Source: DASPUH01 sp964518505 (lineage in GTDB: Bacteria > Chloroflexota > Limnocylindria > Limnocylindrales > CSP1-4). From it: a stretch of 24,643 nt of DNA. Location: the NCBI GenBank assembly GCA_964518505.1, contig CAZFGT010000037.1, forward strand, positions 1-24,643. Reading direction: 5' to 3'. Both the position numbers and the translations under genes were made by a program. The notes below the pieces were generated by a model. It did no database searches, was not told the origin of the DNA, and saw only the letters and a program-made list of their open reading frames with translations. Below are positions 1-7,410 of the stretch, one piece after another (position 1 is the first letter of the stretch; every line of letters begins with the position of its first letter).

Positions 1-4
1 CGGG

Positions 5-152
5 CGTCGCGAGCCAGCGGGGGCGCCGATATGGTCACCCCGTGACTGCGGACGTCTTGCCTCTCAGGCAAACGCCCTGGCTGGGCCGCGGGGACTGGTC
101 GCTGACGACAGGGGCGGCCTGTGCCACGATGCCCGGGACAGCACACAGGAGG
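5..152 (+). promoter_or_regulatory. Structured non-coding leader before the OsmC gene (candidate cis-regulatory RNA)
   Basis: Bases 1-157 contain no convincing gene. Read as plus-strand RNA, bases 5-17 pair with 95-107 (12 pairs, bulges at 13 and 103). This stem encloses three small hairpins: 34-38/42-46 (GTCAC/GTGAC), 57-61/67-71 (TTGCC/GGCAA) and 74-77/83-86 (GCCC/GGGC). Just downstream, CCTGTG at 118-123 can pair with CACAGG at 144-149, which contains the first bases of the AGGAGG ribosome binding site at 147-152. A closed aptamer-like domain followed by a stem on the ribosome binding site is the layout of a translational riboswitch, but no known class is matched. GC-rich DNA folds easily, and the element may be cut by the window edge. 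Confidence 0.3.
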
Positions 153-157
153 AGCTC

Positions 158-601
158 ATGGCCCAGATCCGCACCGCCGATGCCACGTGGCAGGGCGACC
201 TCGTCTCGGGCAGCGGCACCATCGACTACGTCGGCAGCGGCGCCTTCTCGCGCATGCCCGTCACGTGGCATGCCCGCACGGAGGCGTCCGACGGCCAGAC
301 CAGCCCGGAGGAACTCCTGGCCGCGGCTCACGCCAGCTGCTTCTCCATGGCCCTCGCATCCCGCCTGGCCAAGGCCGGCCACCCGGCCGCCAGGCTGTCG
401 GTCCGCGCCACGGTGACCTTCGACAAGGGCGAGGCCGGCTGGAAGGTCGCCTCGAGCGCGCTGCGCGTCCAGGGCGACGTGCCCGGCATGTCGGCCACGG
501 ACTTCCGCGCCCTGGCCGACGACGCCAAGGAGAACTGCCCCATCTCCCAGGCCCTCAAGGGCAACGTAGCCCTCTCCGTTGAGGCGTCACTGGTCGGCTG
601 A
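158..601 (+). CDS. osmC: OsmC-subfamily peroxiredoxin (organic hydroperoxide reductase)
   Basis: A 147-residue protein of full OsmC length. The family reduces organic hydroperoxides in the cytoplasm with two conserved cysteines. Both are visible: Cys61 in the AAHASCFSMAL segment, which follows the family TSPEELLAAAHA run, and Cys127 in KENCPISQAL. The segment PGMSATDFRALADDAKENCP and the strand ending in ASLVG also match the OsmC subfamily rather than Ohr. The ATG has a strong AGGAGG site at 147-152, five bases upstream, which decides the start. The gene stands 51 bases before an aldehyde dehydrogenase on the same strand, which has its own likely promoter. The leader in front can fold extensively and may control translation. 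Confidence 0.93.
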   Translation: MAQIRTADATWQGDLVSGSGTIDYVGSGAFSRMPVTWHARTEASDGQTSPEELLAAAHASCFSMALASRLAKAGHPAARLSVRATVTFDKGEAGWKVASSALRVQGDVPGMSATDFRALADDAKENCPISQALKGNVALSVEASLVG

Positions 602-619
602 GGCGACGCATCCGCGCGA

Positions 620-649
620 TACACTCAGCCGATCAGCGCAGGAGAGGGA
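620..649 (+). promoter_or_regulatory. Probable -10 box and ribosome binding site of the aldehyde dehydrogenase gene
   Basis: TACACT at 620-625 fits a TANNNT -10 element and GGAGAGGGA at 641-649 is a strong ribosome binding site directly before the ATG at 653. The leader would be about 20 bases. No convincing -35 box is visible. Confidence 0.4.
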
Positions 650-652
650 CCG

Positions 653-2167
653 ATGGCCATCAGCACCGTGACCGAACTGAAGATGTTCATCGACGGCCAG
701 TGGGTGGACGCCTCCAGCGGCGGCTGGATCGACGTCCGCAGCCCGGCCACCGGCGAGCTCGTGGGCCGCGTCCCGGCGGGCACCCTGGAGGATGTCGACC
801 GCGCCGTCGCGGCAGGGCGGCGCGCCTTTGACGACGGCCGCTGGCGGGGCAAGATGGGCGCCGAGCGCGTGGCCATCCTGAACAAGCTGGCCGACCTGAT
901 CGATGCGCACACCCCGGAGCTAGCCGAGCTCGAGTCGGCCCAGACCGGCACGGCCATCAAGCTCCGCCGTGACTCCGACATGCCGTTCGCGGCCGACAAC
1001 GTCCGCTTCTTCGCGACTGCCGTCCGCCACCTGGAAGGCAAGGCGGCCTCGGAGTACAGCGGCGGCCACACCTCGATGATCCGGCGCGAACCGCTTGGTG
1101 TCGTCGGGCAGGTCACGCCGTGGAACTACCCGCTGCTGATGGCCATCTGGAAGATCGGCCCGGCCCTGGCCGCCGGCAACTCGATCGTCCTCAAGCCCGC
1201 CTCGGCCACCCCGCTGACGACCCTCAAGCTGGCCGAGCTGGCCCATGAGGCCGGCGTGCCGGACGGCGTCTTCAACGTCGTCACCGGCCCGGGGGACGTG
1301 GTCGGGGCAGGTATCGCGGCCCATCCGGGGATCGACCTGGTGAGCCTCACCGGCGACTCGGAGACGGGCAAGAAGATCATGGGCCTCGCCACGGGCAACC
1401 TGAAGCGCGTCCACCTGGAGCTGGGCGGCAAGGCGCCCTTCATCGTCTATGCCGACGCCGACCTGGACGCGGCCGCCCGCGGCGCCGTGGCCGGCGGCTT
1501 CGTCAACGCCGGCCAGGACTGCACCGCGGCCACGCGCGTGTACGTCCAGAAGCCGGTGTACGACGAGTTCCTCAAGCTCCTGAAGGGCTACGTGGAGACC
1601 GTCCGCGTGGGCGATCCGTCAGCCGAGACCACGGACATGGGCTCGCTCATCAGCGAGGGCCAGGTCCGCCGCGTGGAAGGTTTCGTCGAGCGCGCCAAGC
1701 GTGACGGCGCGCGCGTGCTGACCGGCGGCCACCGGGCGAAGGTGCCGGGACTCGAGGGCGCCTACTTCGAGCCGACCGTCATCGTGGATGCGGCCCAGGA
1801 CAGCGAGATCGTGCAGCAGGAGATCTTCGGCCCGGTCCTCACCGTGCTGCCCTTCGACACGGAGGACGAGGTCCTCACGAAGGCCAACGACATCAAGTAC
1901 GGCCTGGCCAGCTCGGTCTGGACGCGCGACATCTACAAGGCCATGAAGGCCGCGCAGACACTCAACTTCGGGGCTGTCTGGGTGAACGACCACTTGCCGA
2001 TCGCCAGCGAGATGCCGCACGGCGGCTTCAAGCAGTCAGGCTTCGGCAAGGACCTCTCGGGGTATTCCTTCGAGGAGTACACCCAGGTCAAGCACGTCAT
2101 GATCGAGCTGTCCGGCGAGGCCGAAAAGGGCTGGCACTACACCATCTGGGGCGACGCCAAGGGCTGA
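653..2167 (+). CDS. NAD-dependent aldehyde dehydrogenase, gamma-aminobutyraldehyde/betaine-aldehyde type
   Basis: A 504-residue class I-like aldehyde dehydrogenase that oxidises an aldehyde to its acid with NAD(P)+. Visible catalytic parts are Asn158 in TPWNYP, Lys181 in LKPAS, Glu256 in LELGGKAP and the nucleophile Cys290 in NAGQDC. The NAGQDCTAATRVY segment, the EMPHGGFKQSGFGKD segment and the HVMIE tail resemble gamma-aminobutyraldehyde dehydrogenase (PatD/YdcW), which acts in putrescine breakdown to GABA. No polyamine transaminase is nearby, so the substrate stays open. The start has a strong GGAGAGGGA site. The 3' end overlaps the end of the oppositely oriented GMC oxidoreductase gene by 31 bases, so the two transcripts are complementary at their ends. 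Confidence 0.9.
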   Translation: MAISTVTELKMFIDGQWVDASSGGWIDVRSPATGELVGRVPAGTLEDVDRAVAAGRRAFDDGRWRGKMGAERVAILNKLADLIDAHTPELAELESAQTGTAIKLRRDSDMPFAADNVRFFATAVRHLEGKAASEYSGGHTSMIRREPLGVVGQVTPWNYPLLMAIWKIGPALAAGNSIVLKPASATPLTTLKLAELAHEAGVPDGVFNVVTGPGDVVGAGIAAHPGIDLVSLTGDSETGKKIMGLATGNLKRVHLELGGKAPFIVYADADLDAAARGAVAGGFVNAGQDCTAATRVYVQKPVYDEFLKLLKGYVETVRVGDPSAETTDMGSLISEGQVRRVEGFVERAKRDGARVLTGGHRAKVPGLEGAYFEPTVIVDAAQDSEIVQQEIFGPVLTVLPFDTEDEVLTKANDIKYGLASSVWTRDIYKAMKAAQTLNFGAVWVNDHLPIASEMPHGGFKQSGFGKDLSGYSFEEYTQVKHVMIELSGEAEKGWHYTIWGDAKG

Positions 2168-3729
2168 CCGGCGAGGCGCGCCTCGAGCTGATCGGCGAGC
2201 CGCAGGGCGAGCTGCACGATGGTGACGGTGGGCGAGGTCGAGCCGCTGGCCGGGAAGACCGAGCTGCCCGCGACATAGAGGTTGTCGAGGCCGTGCACCC
2301 GGCAGTCGGTGTCGACCACTCCCATGTCCGGGTTGGCGTGCATCCGCGTCGTGCCCTCGTGGTGCCAGTTGCCGATGACCTGGGACGGCCACGGATCGGG
2401 TTCGCCAAGGCGAGCCTGGGCCAGTCCCGGCTCCAGGCGCGTGAGCTGCTCCACCACGACCTGCAGCGATCGTCGGTAGGTTCGTTCCTCGGTCTCGCCG
2501 ACCCGCCAGTGGACGCGCACCCGCGGCATCCCCAGCGCGTCCACCTCGGGCAGCAGCTCGACCCGGTTGTCGCGCTCGGGGAGCTGCTCGATGGCGCTCG
2601 AGACCTCCAGGAAGCGCCGCAACGCGGGCGGGCCGGCCAGGGCGGCCAGGGCGCTCAAGGCCGACTGATCCGGCCGGCGCAGGGCCACGGAGAGGTCGCT
2701 GAACCGCAGCTTGAGGCGCCCACCTCCGACGTCCTGGAAGTAGGGGCTCTCGTTCCAGGGGCGTCGCATCAGTGTCGCCAGGCGGCGGACGGCCGGCCAC
2801 TGGCGGCTCGCCTGGCCGAGGTAGCCCAGCTCGAGGTTGACGTGCTGATTGAGCAGGCCCTCGCGCCGCTGCAGGGCGTCCGACGTGCTCAGGCGGAAGA
2901 AGCGCAGCGTCCCCGCCGCGCCGCCCCCGACGAGCCGGCTGAGGGGCGTCTCCCCGGCCCGGATGCGGAACCGATCGACGACCCGCGGATGCTCCATGAA
3001 GTAGCGCCCGGCGGCGTCTCCGCCCTGGCCGGCGATGAGCAGCAGCCGCGCGTTCTCGATGCCGCCCGCGGCCAGGACGACCGAGCGTGCCCGCAGCACG
3101 GCGCGCTGGCCGTCCGAGACGACGGGGATGCCCACGACCCGGCCGCGCTCCACCGCCAGCCCGGTCGCGGTGGTGTGGAGCTGCACGGTCACGTTCGAGG
3201 CCGCCTCGAGCCGCTCGCGGTAGGCCGGACCGAAGCGGACCGGCCGCCCGAAGTAGATGGGCACGGGTTGCACCTGGGCCTCATCCAGGCCTGATGCGGC
3301 GAACGTGGCGATGGTCGCCTGGTCCACTTCGGCCCGCGTGGCTGAGGTGATGCCACACAGCTCGAGCGCCGTGTCCAGGTACGGCGCCAGCGTGGACTGG
3401 GGGAACGGCCAGCCGCCGTTGGGGATCCACGGACGGGCCTCGAACGCCAAGGCGTCCATCGGGGTGCAGATGCCGCCCCACGACCAGCTCGAGCCGCCGA
3501 GGGCCCGGATGCGGGTCTCGTGCAGGGGGTAGTACGGCGTGCCGACGACGTCCGCCCGCGCCAGCTCCTGCGTGTGCTCCTCGAACGTCAGGCCGCCGCT
3601 CTCGAGGAGCGTCACGCGCAGGTTGTCGCGCCCGGCCAGGCCCAGGGCCAGCGAGATACCGGCCGGCCCGCCGCCGACGATGCATACGTCACTCGCGGGC
3701 GGATCCTCGGCCAGAGCGCCTGTGATCAT
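2137..3729 (-). CDS. GMC-family FAD-dependent oxidoreductase
   Basis: A 530-residue flavoprotein of the glucose-methanol-choline family, which oxidises alcohols or sugars using bound FAD. The N-terminus has the dinucleotide-binding motif VCIVGGGPAGISLALGLA (about residues 15-32), followed by GGSSWSWGG, the second FAD contact. The C-terminal domain is recognisable from the run HHEGTTRMHANPDMGVVD and from NLYVAGSSVFPASGSTSPT. The family usually has a catalytic His followed by His or Asn. The first is present in the HHEG segment, but the second site, usually in an ANPT motif, reads STSPT here. Its ATG overlaps the TGA of the PIG-L gene (ATGA), so the two are translationally coupled. No twin-arginine or Sec signal is seen, so it is probably cytoplasmic. 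The substrate is unknown. Confidence 0.88.
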   Translation of the reverse strand: MITGALAEDPPASDVCIVGGGPAGISLALGLAGRDNLRVTLLESGGLTFEEHTQELARADVVGTPYYPLHETRIRALGGSSWSWGGICTPMDALAFEARPWIPNGGWPFPQSTLAPYLDTALELCGITSATRAEVDQATIATFAASGLDEAQVQPVPIYFGRPVRFGPAYRERLEAASNVTVQLHTTATGLAVERGRVVGIPVVSDGQRAVLRARSVVLAAGGIENARLLLIAGQGGDAAGRYFMEHPRVVDRFRIRAGETPLSRLVGGGAAGTLRFFRLSTSDALQRREGLLNQHVNLELGYLGQASRQWPAVRRLATLMRRPWNESPYFQDVGGGRLKLRFSDLSVALRRPDQSALSALAALAGPPALRRFLEVSSAIEQLPERDNRVELLPEVDALGMPRVRVHWRVGETEERTYRRSLQVVVEQLTRLEPGLAQARLGEPDPWPSQVIGNWHHEGTTRMHANPDMGVVDTDCRVHGLDNLYVAGSSVFPASGSTSPTVTIVQLALRLADQLEARLAGQPLASPQMV

Positions 3730-4652
3730 GCTGCCACCGGGGCCTCCTGCGCGCGGGAGCGCAGGCCGGCAAAGAGGTCCGTCTCCGGCAGCGACACCGG
3801 CACGCGCGATTCACAGAGCGAGAAGTCCTCGGTCGGGCTGACCGTCCGCCTGGTTTCCGGCCGCAGGGCGAAGGGTCGACTGCGGGGGTCGATCTGGCTG
3901 CGATGCGCCCGCATGGCCTCGTTCTTCCTGTCGAGCTGCGCTCCGACATCGACGCGGGTCGTGATCGGCCCCTGCGCCCGCGCGATCCGTCTGCGGTCCA
4001 GCTCCGACCGGGGGCGCCAGGCCCGGACGTATCGCAGGATGGCGCCCGCAACGGTGCCCAGGTCCCCGCTCGTCACGAGCCTGCGCAGTCGTTCCCGCCG
4101 CCGGCCGACACTGACGACCGACTCGTACAGCTTGGCCGGGTGCCAGGCGAAATCCGGGTCGGCCGTCCGGGCGAAGGCGGCCTTGGCGACAGCGGCCGCC
4201 TTGACGTGGTCGGGATGCCCGTCCGTGCCGAAGCGATTGGGGCTCACGATGACGTCGGGGTGTTCGCGCACGATGATCTCGAGCAGTCGGTTGACGGCGG
4301 CGTGCATGTCGGCCTGCCAGAACGATCTCGGATCGGCATTGTCCGGGCTCCCGGCCATGCCGGAGTCGCGGTAGCCCAACAGCTCGATCTGGATCCCGCC
4401 ACCGGGCTCGAGCGCCTCCACGGCCCGCCGCAGTTCGGCCTCGCGGAGCTGTCCAAGGGCAGCCCGATTGGCCGGCGTGTCGAGCGCGGGAGCCACGATC
4501 CGGCCAACCTCCCCAAGGGTGGCCACGACACACACGACGCGCAGCCCTTCGGCCGCGTAGCGGGCCATCACACCGCCTGTGTTGACCGTCTCGTCGTCCG
4601 GATGGCCGTGGACGGTCATGAGCGTCAGGGGAGGGGCCAATCGTGATGCCAT
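3726..4652 (-). CDS. PIG-L/LmbE-family zinc N-deacetylase
   Basis: A 308-residue protein of the family that includes MshB, Mca (mycothiol conjugate amidase) and LmbE. These zinc enzymes remove acyl groups from N-acylglucosamine-type substrates. The metal and catalytic motif HGHPDDET lies at residues 15-22, and the second metal motif, TDGHPDHVKAA, has His146 and His149. The C-terminal PETDLFAGLR segment is common in LmbE proteins. It shares four bases with the downstream GMC oxidoreductase gene, suggesting the two act on one substrate, perhaps deacetylation followed by oxidation of a sugar; this is inference. Upstream it is 85 bases from the end of the cation exchanger gene. The ATG lacks a good ribosome binding site. 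Confidence 0.88.
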   Translation of the reverse strand: MASRLAPPLTLMTVHGHPDDETVNTGGVMARYAAEGLRVVCVVATLGEVGRIVAPALDTPANRAALGQLREAELRRAVEALEPGGGIQIELLGYRDSGMAGSPDNADPRSFWQADMHAAVNRLLEIIVREHPDVIVSPNRFGTDGHPDHVKAAAVAKAAFARTADPDFAWHPAKLYESVVSVGRRRERLRRLVTSGDLGTVAGAILRYVRAWRPRSELDRRRIARAQGPITTRVDVGAQLDRKNEAMRAHRSQIDPRSRPFALRPETRRTVSPTEDFSLCESRVPVSLPETDLFAGLRSRAQEAPVAA

Positions 4653-4694
4653 ACCAGCGCCGCTCGGTCGAGCCTCGTGGAATGCTTGCGCCTC

Positions 4695-4700
4695 AGCATA
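4695..4700 (-). promoter_or_regulatory. Possible -10 box for the PIG-L/GMC gene pair
   Basis: On the minus strand the sequence reads TATGCT here, about 42 bases before the PIG-L start, in the 85-base gap after the exchanger gene. No clear -35 box is seen, so the assignment is weak. Confidence 0.25.
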
Positions 4701-4737
4701 GACGCGCTCGCGTTCCGACGCCCGGGGGACCGCGCGT

Positions 4738-5715
4738 CTAGGAGACGACCACCAGGGCCACGTAACCCAGATAGCCGCCGATCAGGACGAGCCCGGCCAG
4801 GCGGCCCAGCCCCCGGCCCGCCAGGGCGAACACCATGGCCGCGATCGTGAGGGCCAGGTAGGTGCCGCCCGCCAGCGCCGCGCCAGCCGTGGGCGGATCG
4901 AGCCCGACGATGACGGCCGGGACGAGCAGCGCCAGGAGCACGTTGAACGCATTGCTGTGGAAGGCCTCGCTCATGGCCGCGACGCCGCGGCCGCGAAGCG
5001 TGAGGTAGACCGCCGCCACGGCATTGGGCAGGCTCGTGACGGCAGCGAGGACGAGACCGCCGACGACGATCGCGGGGATGCCCGCCTGCTGGCCCATGGT
5101 CGTGGCAGCCTGCTCCATGACGACGCTGGCACCGATGACGGCCAACGCAGCGCCCGCGGCGACGGCCCCATCGACCGCGGTGGCGCGCGGGGCCCGTTCG
5201 ATGATCACCCTCTCCTCGTCGATGGCCTTTCGAAGCCATGCCAACCACGGACGTGGCAGCGGCAGGCGTCCCCGTGCCGCAGGCGTCAGGGCGCACACGA
5301 ACACGTAGGGCAGGAACACGGCGAGCGCCAGCAGCAGGCCGATCGCTGGGCCGACCCAACCCGCCACGACCGCGACCGCGATCAGTCCGATCAGCAGGGC
5401 GAGCGAGCCTTCCAGCATCGTGGCGAAGCGCGGCAGGCGCAGACCTCCGGCCGCGAGGGCGCTGAGGCCGAGCATCGCGGCGATATTGAAGGCATTGGAG
5501 CCCAGGGCCACCCCCACCCCGATCTCGCGCTGGCCCGTGGTGACCGCCGCGATGGCCGACGTGATCTCGGGTCCATCCGCCGCAAGCGCGACGACGAGGC
5601 CCAGCAGGGCCTCCGCCAGGGCCAGGCGCTCACCGACCCGCTCGAGGCGCGTGACGAGGAGGACGCTCGAGCCTGCGGACAGGGCGGCGGCGACGATGAA
5701 GACGACCAGGGGCAC
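4738..5715 (-). CDS. CaCA-family sodium/calcium exchanger-like membrane protein
   Basis: A 325-residue integral membrane protein with about ten hydrophobic segments and the two inverted alpha repeats of the Ca2+:cation antiporter superfamily. The first repeat contains ADGPEITSAIAAVTTGQ followed by GSNAFNIAAMLG. The second contains TSLPNAVAAVYLTLRGRG followed by HSNAFNVLLALL. The acidic residue expected in repeat 2 (usually SLPE) is Asn here, so ion specificity or coupling may differ from typical exchangers. I chose the GTG at 5715, giving MPLVVFIVAAAL; an in-frame GTG at 5736 is an alternative. The minus-strand open frame continues far upstream across the next gene, but that part is not membrane-like. 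It is divergent from the SIMPL-type lipoprotein gene with a short shared promoter gap. Confidence 0.82.
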   Translation of the reverse strand: MPLVVFIVAAALSAGSSVLLVTRLERVGERLALAEALLGLVVALAADGPEITSAIAAVTTGQREIGVGVALGSNAFNIAAMLGLSALAAGGLRLPRFATMLEGSLALLIGLIAVAVVAGWVGPAIGLLLALAVFLPYVFVCALTPAARGRLPLPRPWLAWLRKAIDEERVIIERAPRATAVDGAVAAGAALAVIGASVVMEQAATTMGQQAGIPAIVVGGLVLAAVTSLPNAVAAVYLTLRGRGVAAMSEAFHSNAFNVLLALLVPAVIVGLDPPTAGAALAGGTYLALTIAAMVFALAGRGLGRLAGLVLIGGYLGYVALVVVS

Positions 5716-5814
5716 GGGGCCATTCTCGCAAGCCACACGGGTGCAGGGAACCGCGCGTCGCACCGTGGCGTCTACCGGCTCACACCCTCGTACCGCAATG
5801 ACAGGAGACGCCCG

Positions 5815-6420
5815 ATGGACCTCACCCCGACCCTTGCGCGCACCCGCAGCCGACGCCTGATCGTCGCCGTCCCCATGGTCGCGCTGCTGCTGGTCGGCTG
5901 TGCGGCGGCGGGGTCGGCGGCTCCTCCGACGGCGCCCTCTGGCGCCCCTGGCGCACCGGCGGTCGGGCAGGTCGATATCGCACCCGGCGGCGGGACCAGC
6001 TCCGCCAGCGCCCCCAACGCCGCCGTCGCGTATCCCTATCCCGTCTACGGCGGAAGCTCGGGCCTGGCGCCTGATCACGAGCTGGTCGTCAATGGCAGCG
6101 GCACGGCGACGATGAAGGCCGACGGCAGCGACCGCGCGGCTGCTCAGCGAACCGCCCTTGCGGCGGCCGTGGCCGATGCCAAGAGCCAGGCTCAGGCGGC
6201 CGCCGGCGACGCCGGGGTCACGCTGGGGAGCGTGATCTCGATGAGCGTGTCGGTCGGCGGCGACTACGTCGGGGTCGTGCCCATGGGCGCGTCCGGTTCC
6301 TCGGACACGGTGACCTCGTCGGGTGGCACGGTCGTCCCGCCGGCGGCCGGTGTGGCGCCGAGCACGCCCACCAGCGAGCAGCTGGTCGTGACGGTGACGG
6401 TCGCCTACTCGATCAGCTGA
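5815..6420 (+). CDS. Lipoprotein with a partial SIMPL (DUF541) domain
   Basis: A 201-residue predicted lipoprotein. Residues 14-30 form a hydrophobic signal ending in the lipobox LLVGC, so it should be anchored on the outer face of the membrane. A long Ala/Pro/Gly/Ser linker follows. The C-terminal part (VVNGSGTATM, then a helix rich in Ala and Asp, then GVTLGSVISMSVSVGG and the last strand VVTVTVAYSIS) resembles the SIMPL domain. The early PDxAxVxxxV part of that domain is not recognisable, so it is short or diverged. Family function is poorly known. The ATG has GGAG at 5803-5806. Its stop overlaps the stop of the opposite-strand GNAT gene by eight bases. Confidence 0.72.
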   Translation: MDLTPTLARTRSRRLIVAVPMVALLLVGCAAAGSAAPPTAPSGAPGAPAVGQVDIAPGGGTSSASAPNAAVAYPYPVYGGSSGLAPDHELVVNGSGTATMKADGSDRAAAQRTALAAAVADAKSQAQAAAGDAGVTLGSVISMSVSVGGDYVGVVPMGASGSSDTVTSSGGTVVPPAAGVAPSTPTSEQLVVTVTVAYSIS

Positions 6421-6931
6421 TCGCCGTCCCCCGTCGGGCCTGGGCCAACCGCTTCTGCATCGAGACCTCGGTCTCGAGGTAGCCGACCGACCGATAGAGG
6501 TGGCGGGCGACCTCGTTGTCACCGAAGACGTGCAGGCCGATCGACTCGTAGCCCAGCCCGCGGACGACCGGCTCCAGCGCCTCCAGCGCGGCCCGCCCGT
6601 AGCCCTGCCCGCGGGACTCGGCGACGACGGCGATGTCCCAGATGAAGGCAGCGCGGGGTTCTCCGCCGAGCTGCGGCCCGAACCACAGGTGGCCGACCGT
6701 CTCACCGCCCTGGGCCACGATGGCGCAGAACTCGTGGCCGGGGGTCTCGCGGCCGGCCGGCAGGATCTGGTCGAGCTGGGCGGTGGCGCGGGCTTGAGCC
6801 TCGGCCGCCGGCCACCCGCCAAGGCGAACCATGTCCGCGGCGAAGGCGGCGATGCTCCCGACGCGCCAGGCCTCCCATGCTTCGGGGGTCATGGGCTGGA
6901 GGGTGACGGTCGGTCGGGTCGTCGCGGCCAT
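6413..6931 (-). CDS. GNAT-family N-acetyltransferase
   Basis: A 172-residue acetyl-CoA-dependent acyltransferase of the GNAT fold. The acetyl-CoA pyrophosphate-binding motif is VVAESRGQGYGRAALEALE, preceded by the beta strand AAFIWDIAVV. The typical C-terminal motif NEVARHLYRSVGYLETEVSMQKRL is present. The substrate cannot be inferred. The frame stays open further upstream, but the sequence before the ATG at 6931 does not look like protein. The minus strand reads TACCCT seven bases before this ATG with no ribosome binding site, consistent with a leaderless start. It is divergent from the DUF4332 gene, with 63 bases between the starts. Confidence 0.82.
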   Translation of the reverse strand: MAATTRPTVTLQPMTPEAWEAWRVGSIAAFAADMVRLGGWPAAEAQARATAQLDQILPAGRETPGHEFCAIVAQGGETVGHLWFGPQLGGEPRAAFIWDIAVVAESRGQGYGRAALEALEPVVRGLGYESIGLHVFGDNEVARHLYRSVGYLETEVSMQKRLAQARRGTAIS

Positions 6932-6982
6932 GCGGGGGAGGGTAGCGGTCCACGGGGCGCGGTGGCGGCTGCGCGGGTTCGC

Positions 6983-6994
6983 TAGGATTGACCC
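6983..6994 (+). promoter_or_regulatory. -10 box directly before the DUF4332 gene (possible leaderless start)
   Basis: TAGGAT at 6983-6988 lies six bases before the GTG at 6995, so transcription could begin at the start codon. The AGGA inside the same box could instead serve as a ribosome binding site, so this case is ambiguous. Confidence 0.4.
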
Positions 6995-7384
6995 GTGCCG
7001 CCCATCGACCAGCTCCAGCGTCCGCCGATCATCTACATCGACAAGCTGCTGCGCCAGGGCATCTTCACCACCGGACTCCTCCTGGAGGTGTCGGAGACGC
7101 CGACACGGCGCCAGTACCTGGCCGACCAGATCCAGGCCGACACGACCGATGTGAACGAGTGGCGTGACGAGGCACTCCTGCTCAACCTCGCCAGCGTGGG
7201 CCCGGCCCAGAAGGACCTGCTCCTGCAGGCCGGCATCGTGGGGCTGCAGGATCTGCTGGCCCTGAGCCTGGATGACTTCCGTGCGCGGGTGGGCAAGGCC
7301 GCCCACATCCTCCAGGTGGAAGCCCCGTCCGACCTCCAGCTCGAGGGTTGGTGGGAGCAGGCGCAGACGCTCCAGGAGGAGTAG
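6995..7384 (+). CDS. DUF4332 helix-hairpin-helix protein
   Basis: A 129-residue soluble protein. The C-terminal half has the DUF4332 pattern of tandem helix-hairpin-helix-like turns: LASVGPAQKDLLLQAGIVGLQDLLALSLDDFRARVGKAA. Such turns usually contact DNA or mediate protein contacts; the exact function of the family is not established. The first half (IIYIDKLLRQGIFTTGLLLEVSETPTRRQYLADQ) looks like helices that form a docking region. It reads MPPIDQLQ from a GTG with a TANNNT box six bases upstream. It is the first gene of a plus-strand run that leads to the molybdenum cofactor genes, with 26 bases before the next gene. Confidence 0.75.
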   Translation: MPPIDQLQRPPIIYIDKLLRQGIFTTGLLLEVSETPTRRQYLADQIQADTTDVNEWRDEALLLNLASVGPAQKDLLLQAGIVGLQDLLALSLDDFRARVGKAAHILQVEAPSDLQLEGWWEQAQTLQEE

Positions 7385-7398
7385 CACGCGAGGCGTGC
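7384..7398 (+). repeat. Small perfect hairpin between the DUF4332 and DUF1461 genes
   Basis: GCACGC, a GAG loop and GCGTGC form a six-pair hairpin beginning at the last base of the DUF4332 stop codon. The AGGA site of the next gene follows at 7400-7403. There is no T-tract, so it is not a classical terminator; it may tune read-through or mRNA ends. Confidence 0.3.
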
Positions 7399-7410
7399 GA
7401 GGATAGGCGC

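Noticed and set aside
19..107. Glycine riboswitch aptamer, because of CTCTCAGGCAAA at 61-72 and GCGCCGA at 23-29
   Set aside because: The motif resembles the conserved 3' core of the glycine aptamer, but the CCGAAGG-GCAA core and the P2 hairpin are missing, and the 61-72 bases are explained by a local TTGCC/GGCAA hairpin.
4738..6822. A 694-residue minus-strand reading frame
   Set aside because: Only the part from 5715 down to 4738 is membrane-protein-like. The rest lies antisense to the lipoprotein and GNAT region and has shadow-frame composition rich in Arg, Gly and Ala.
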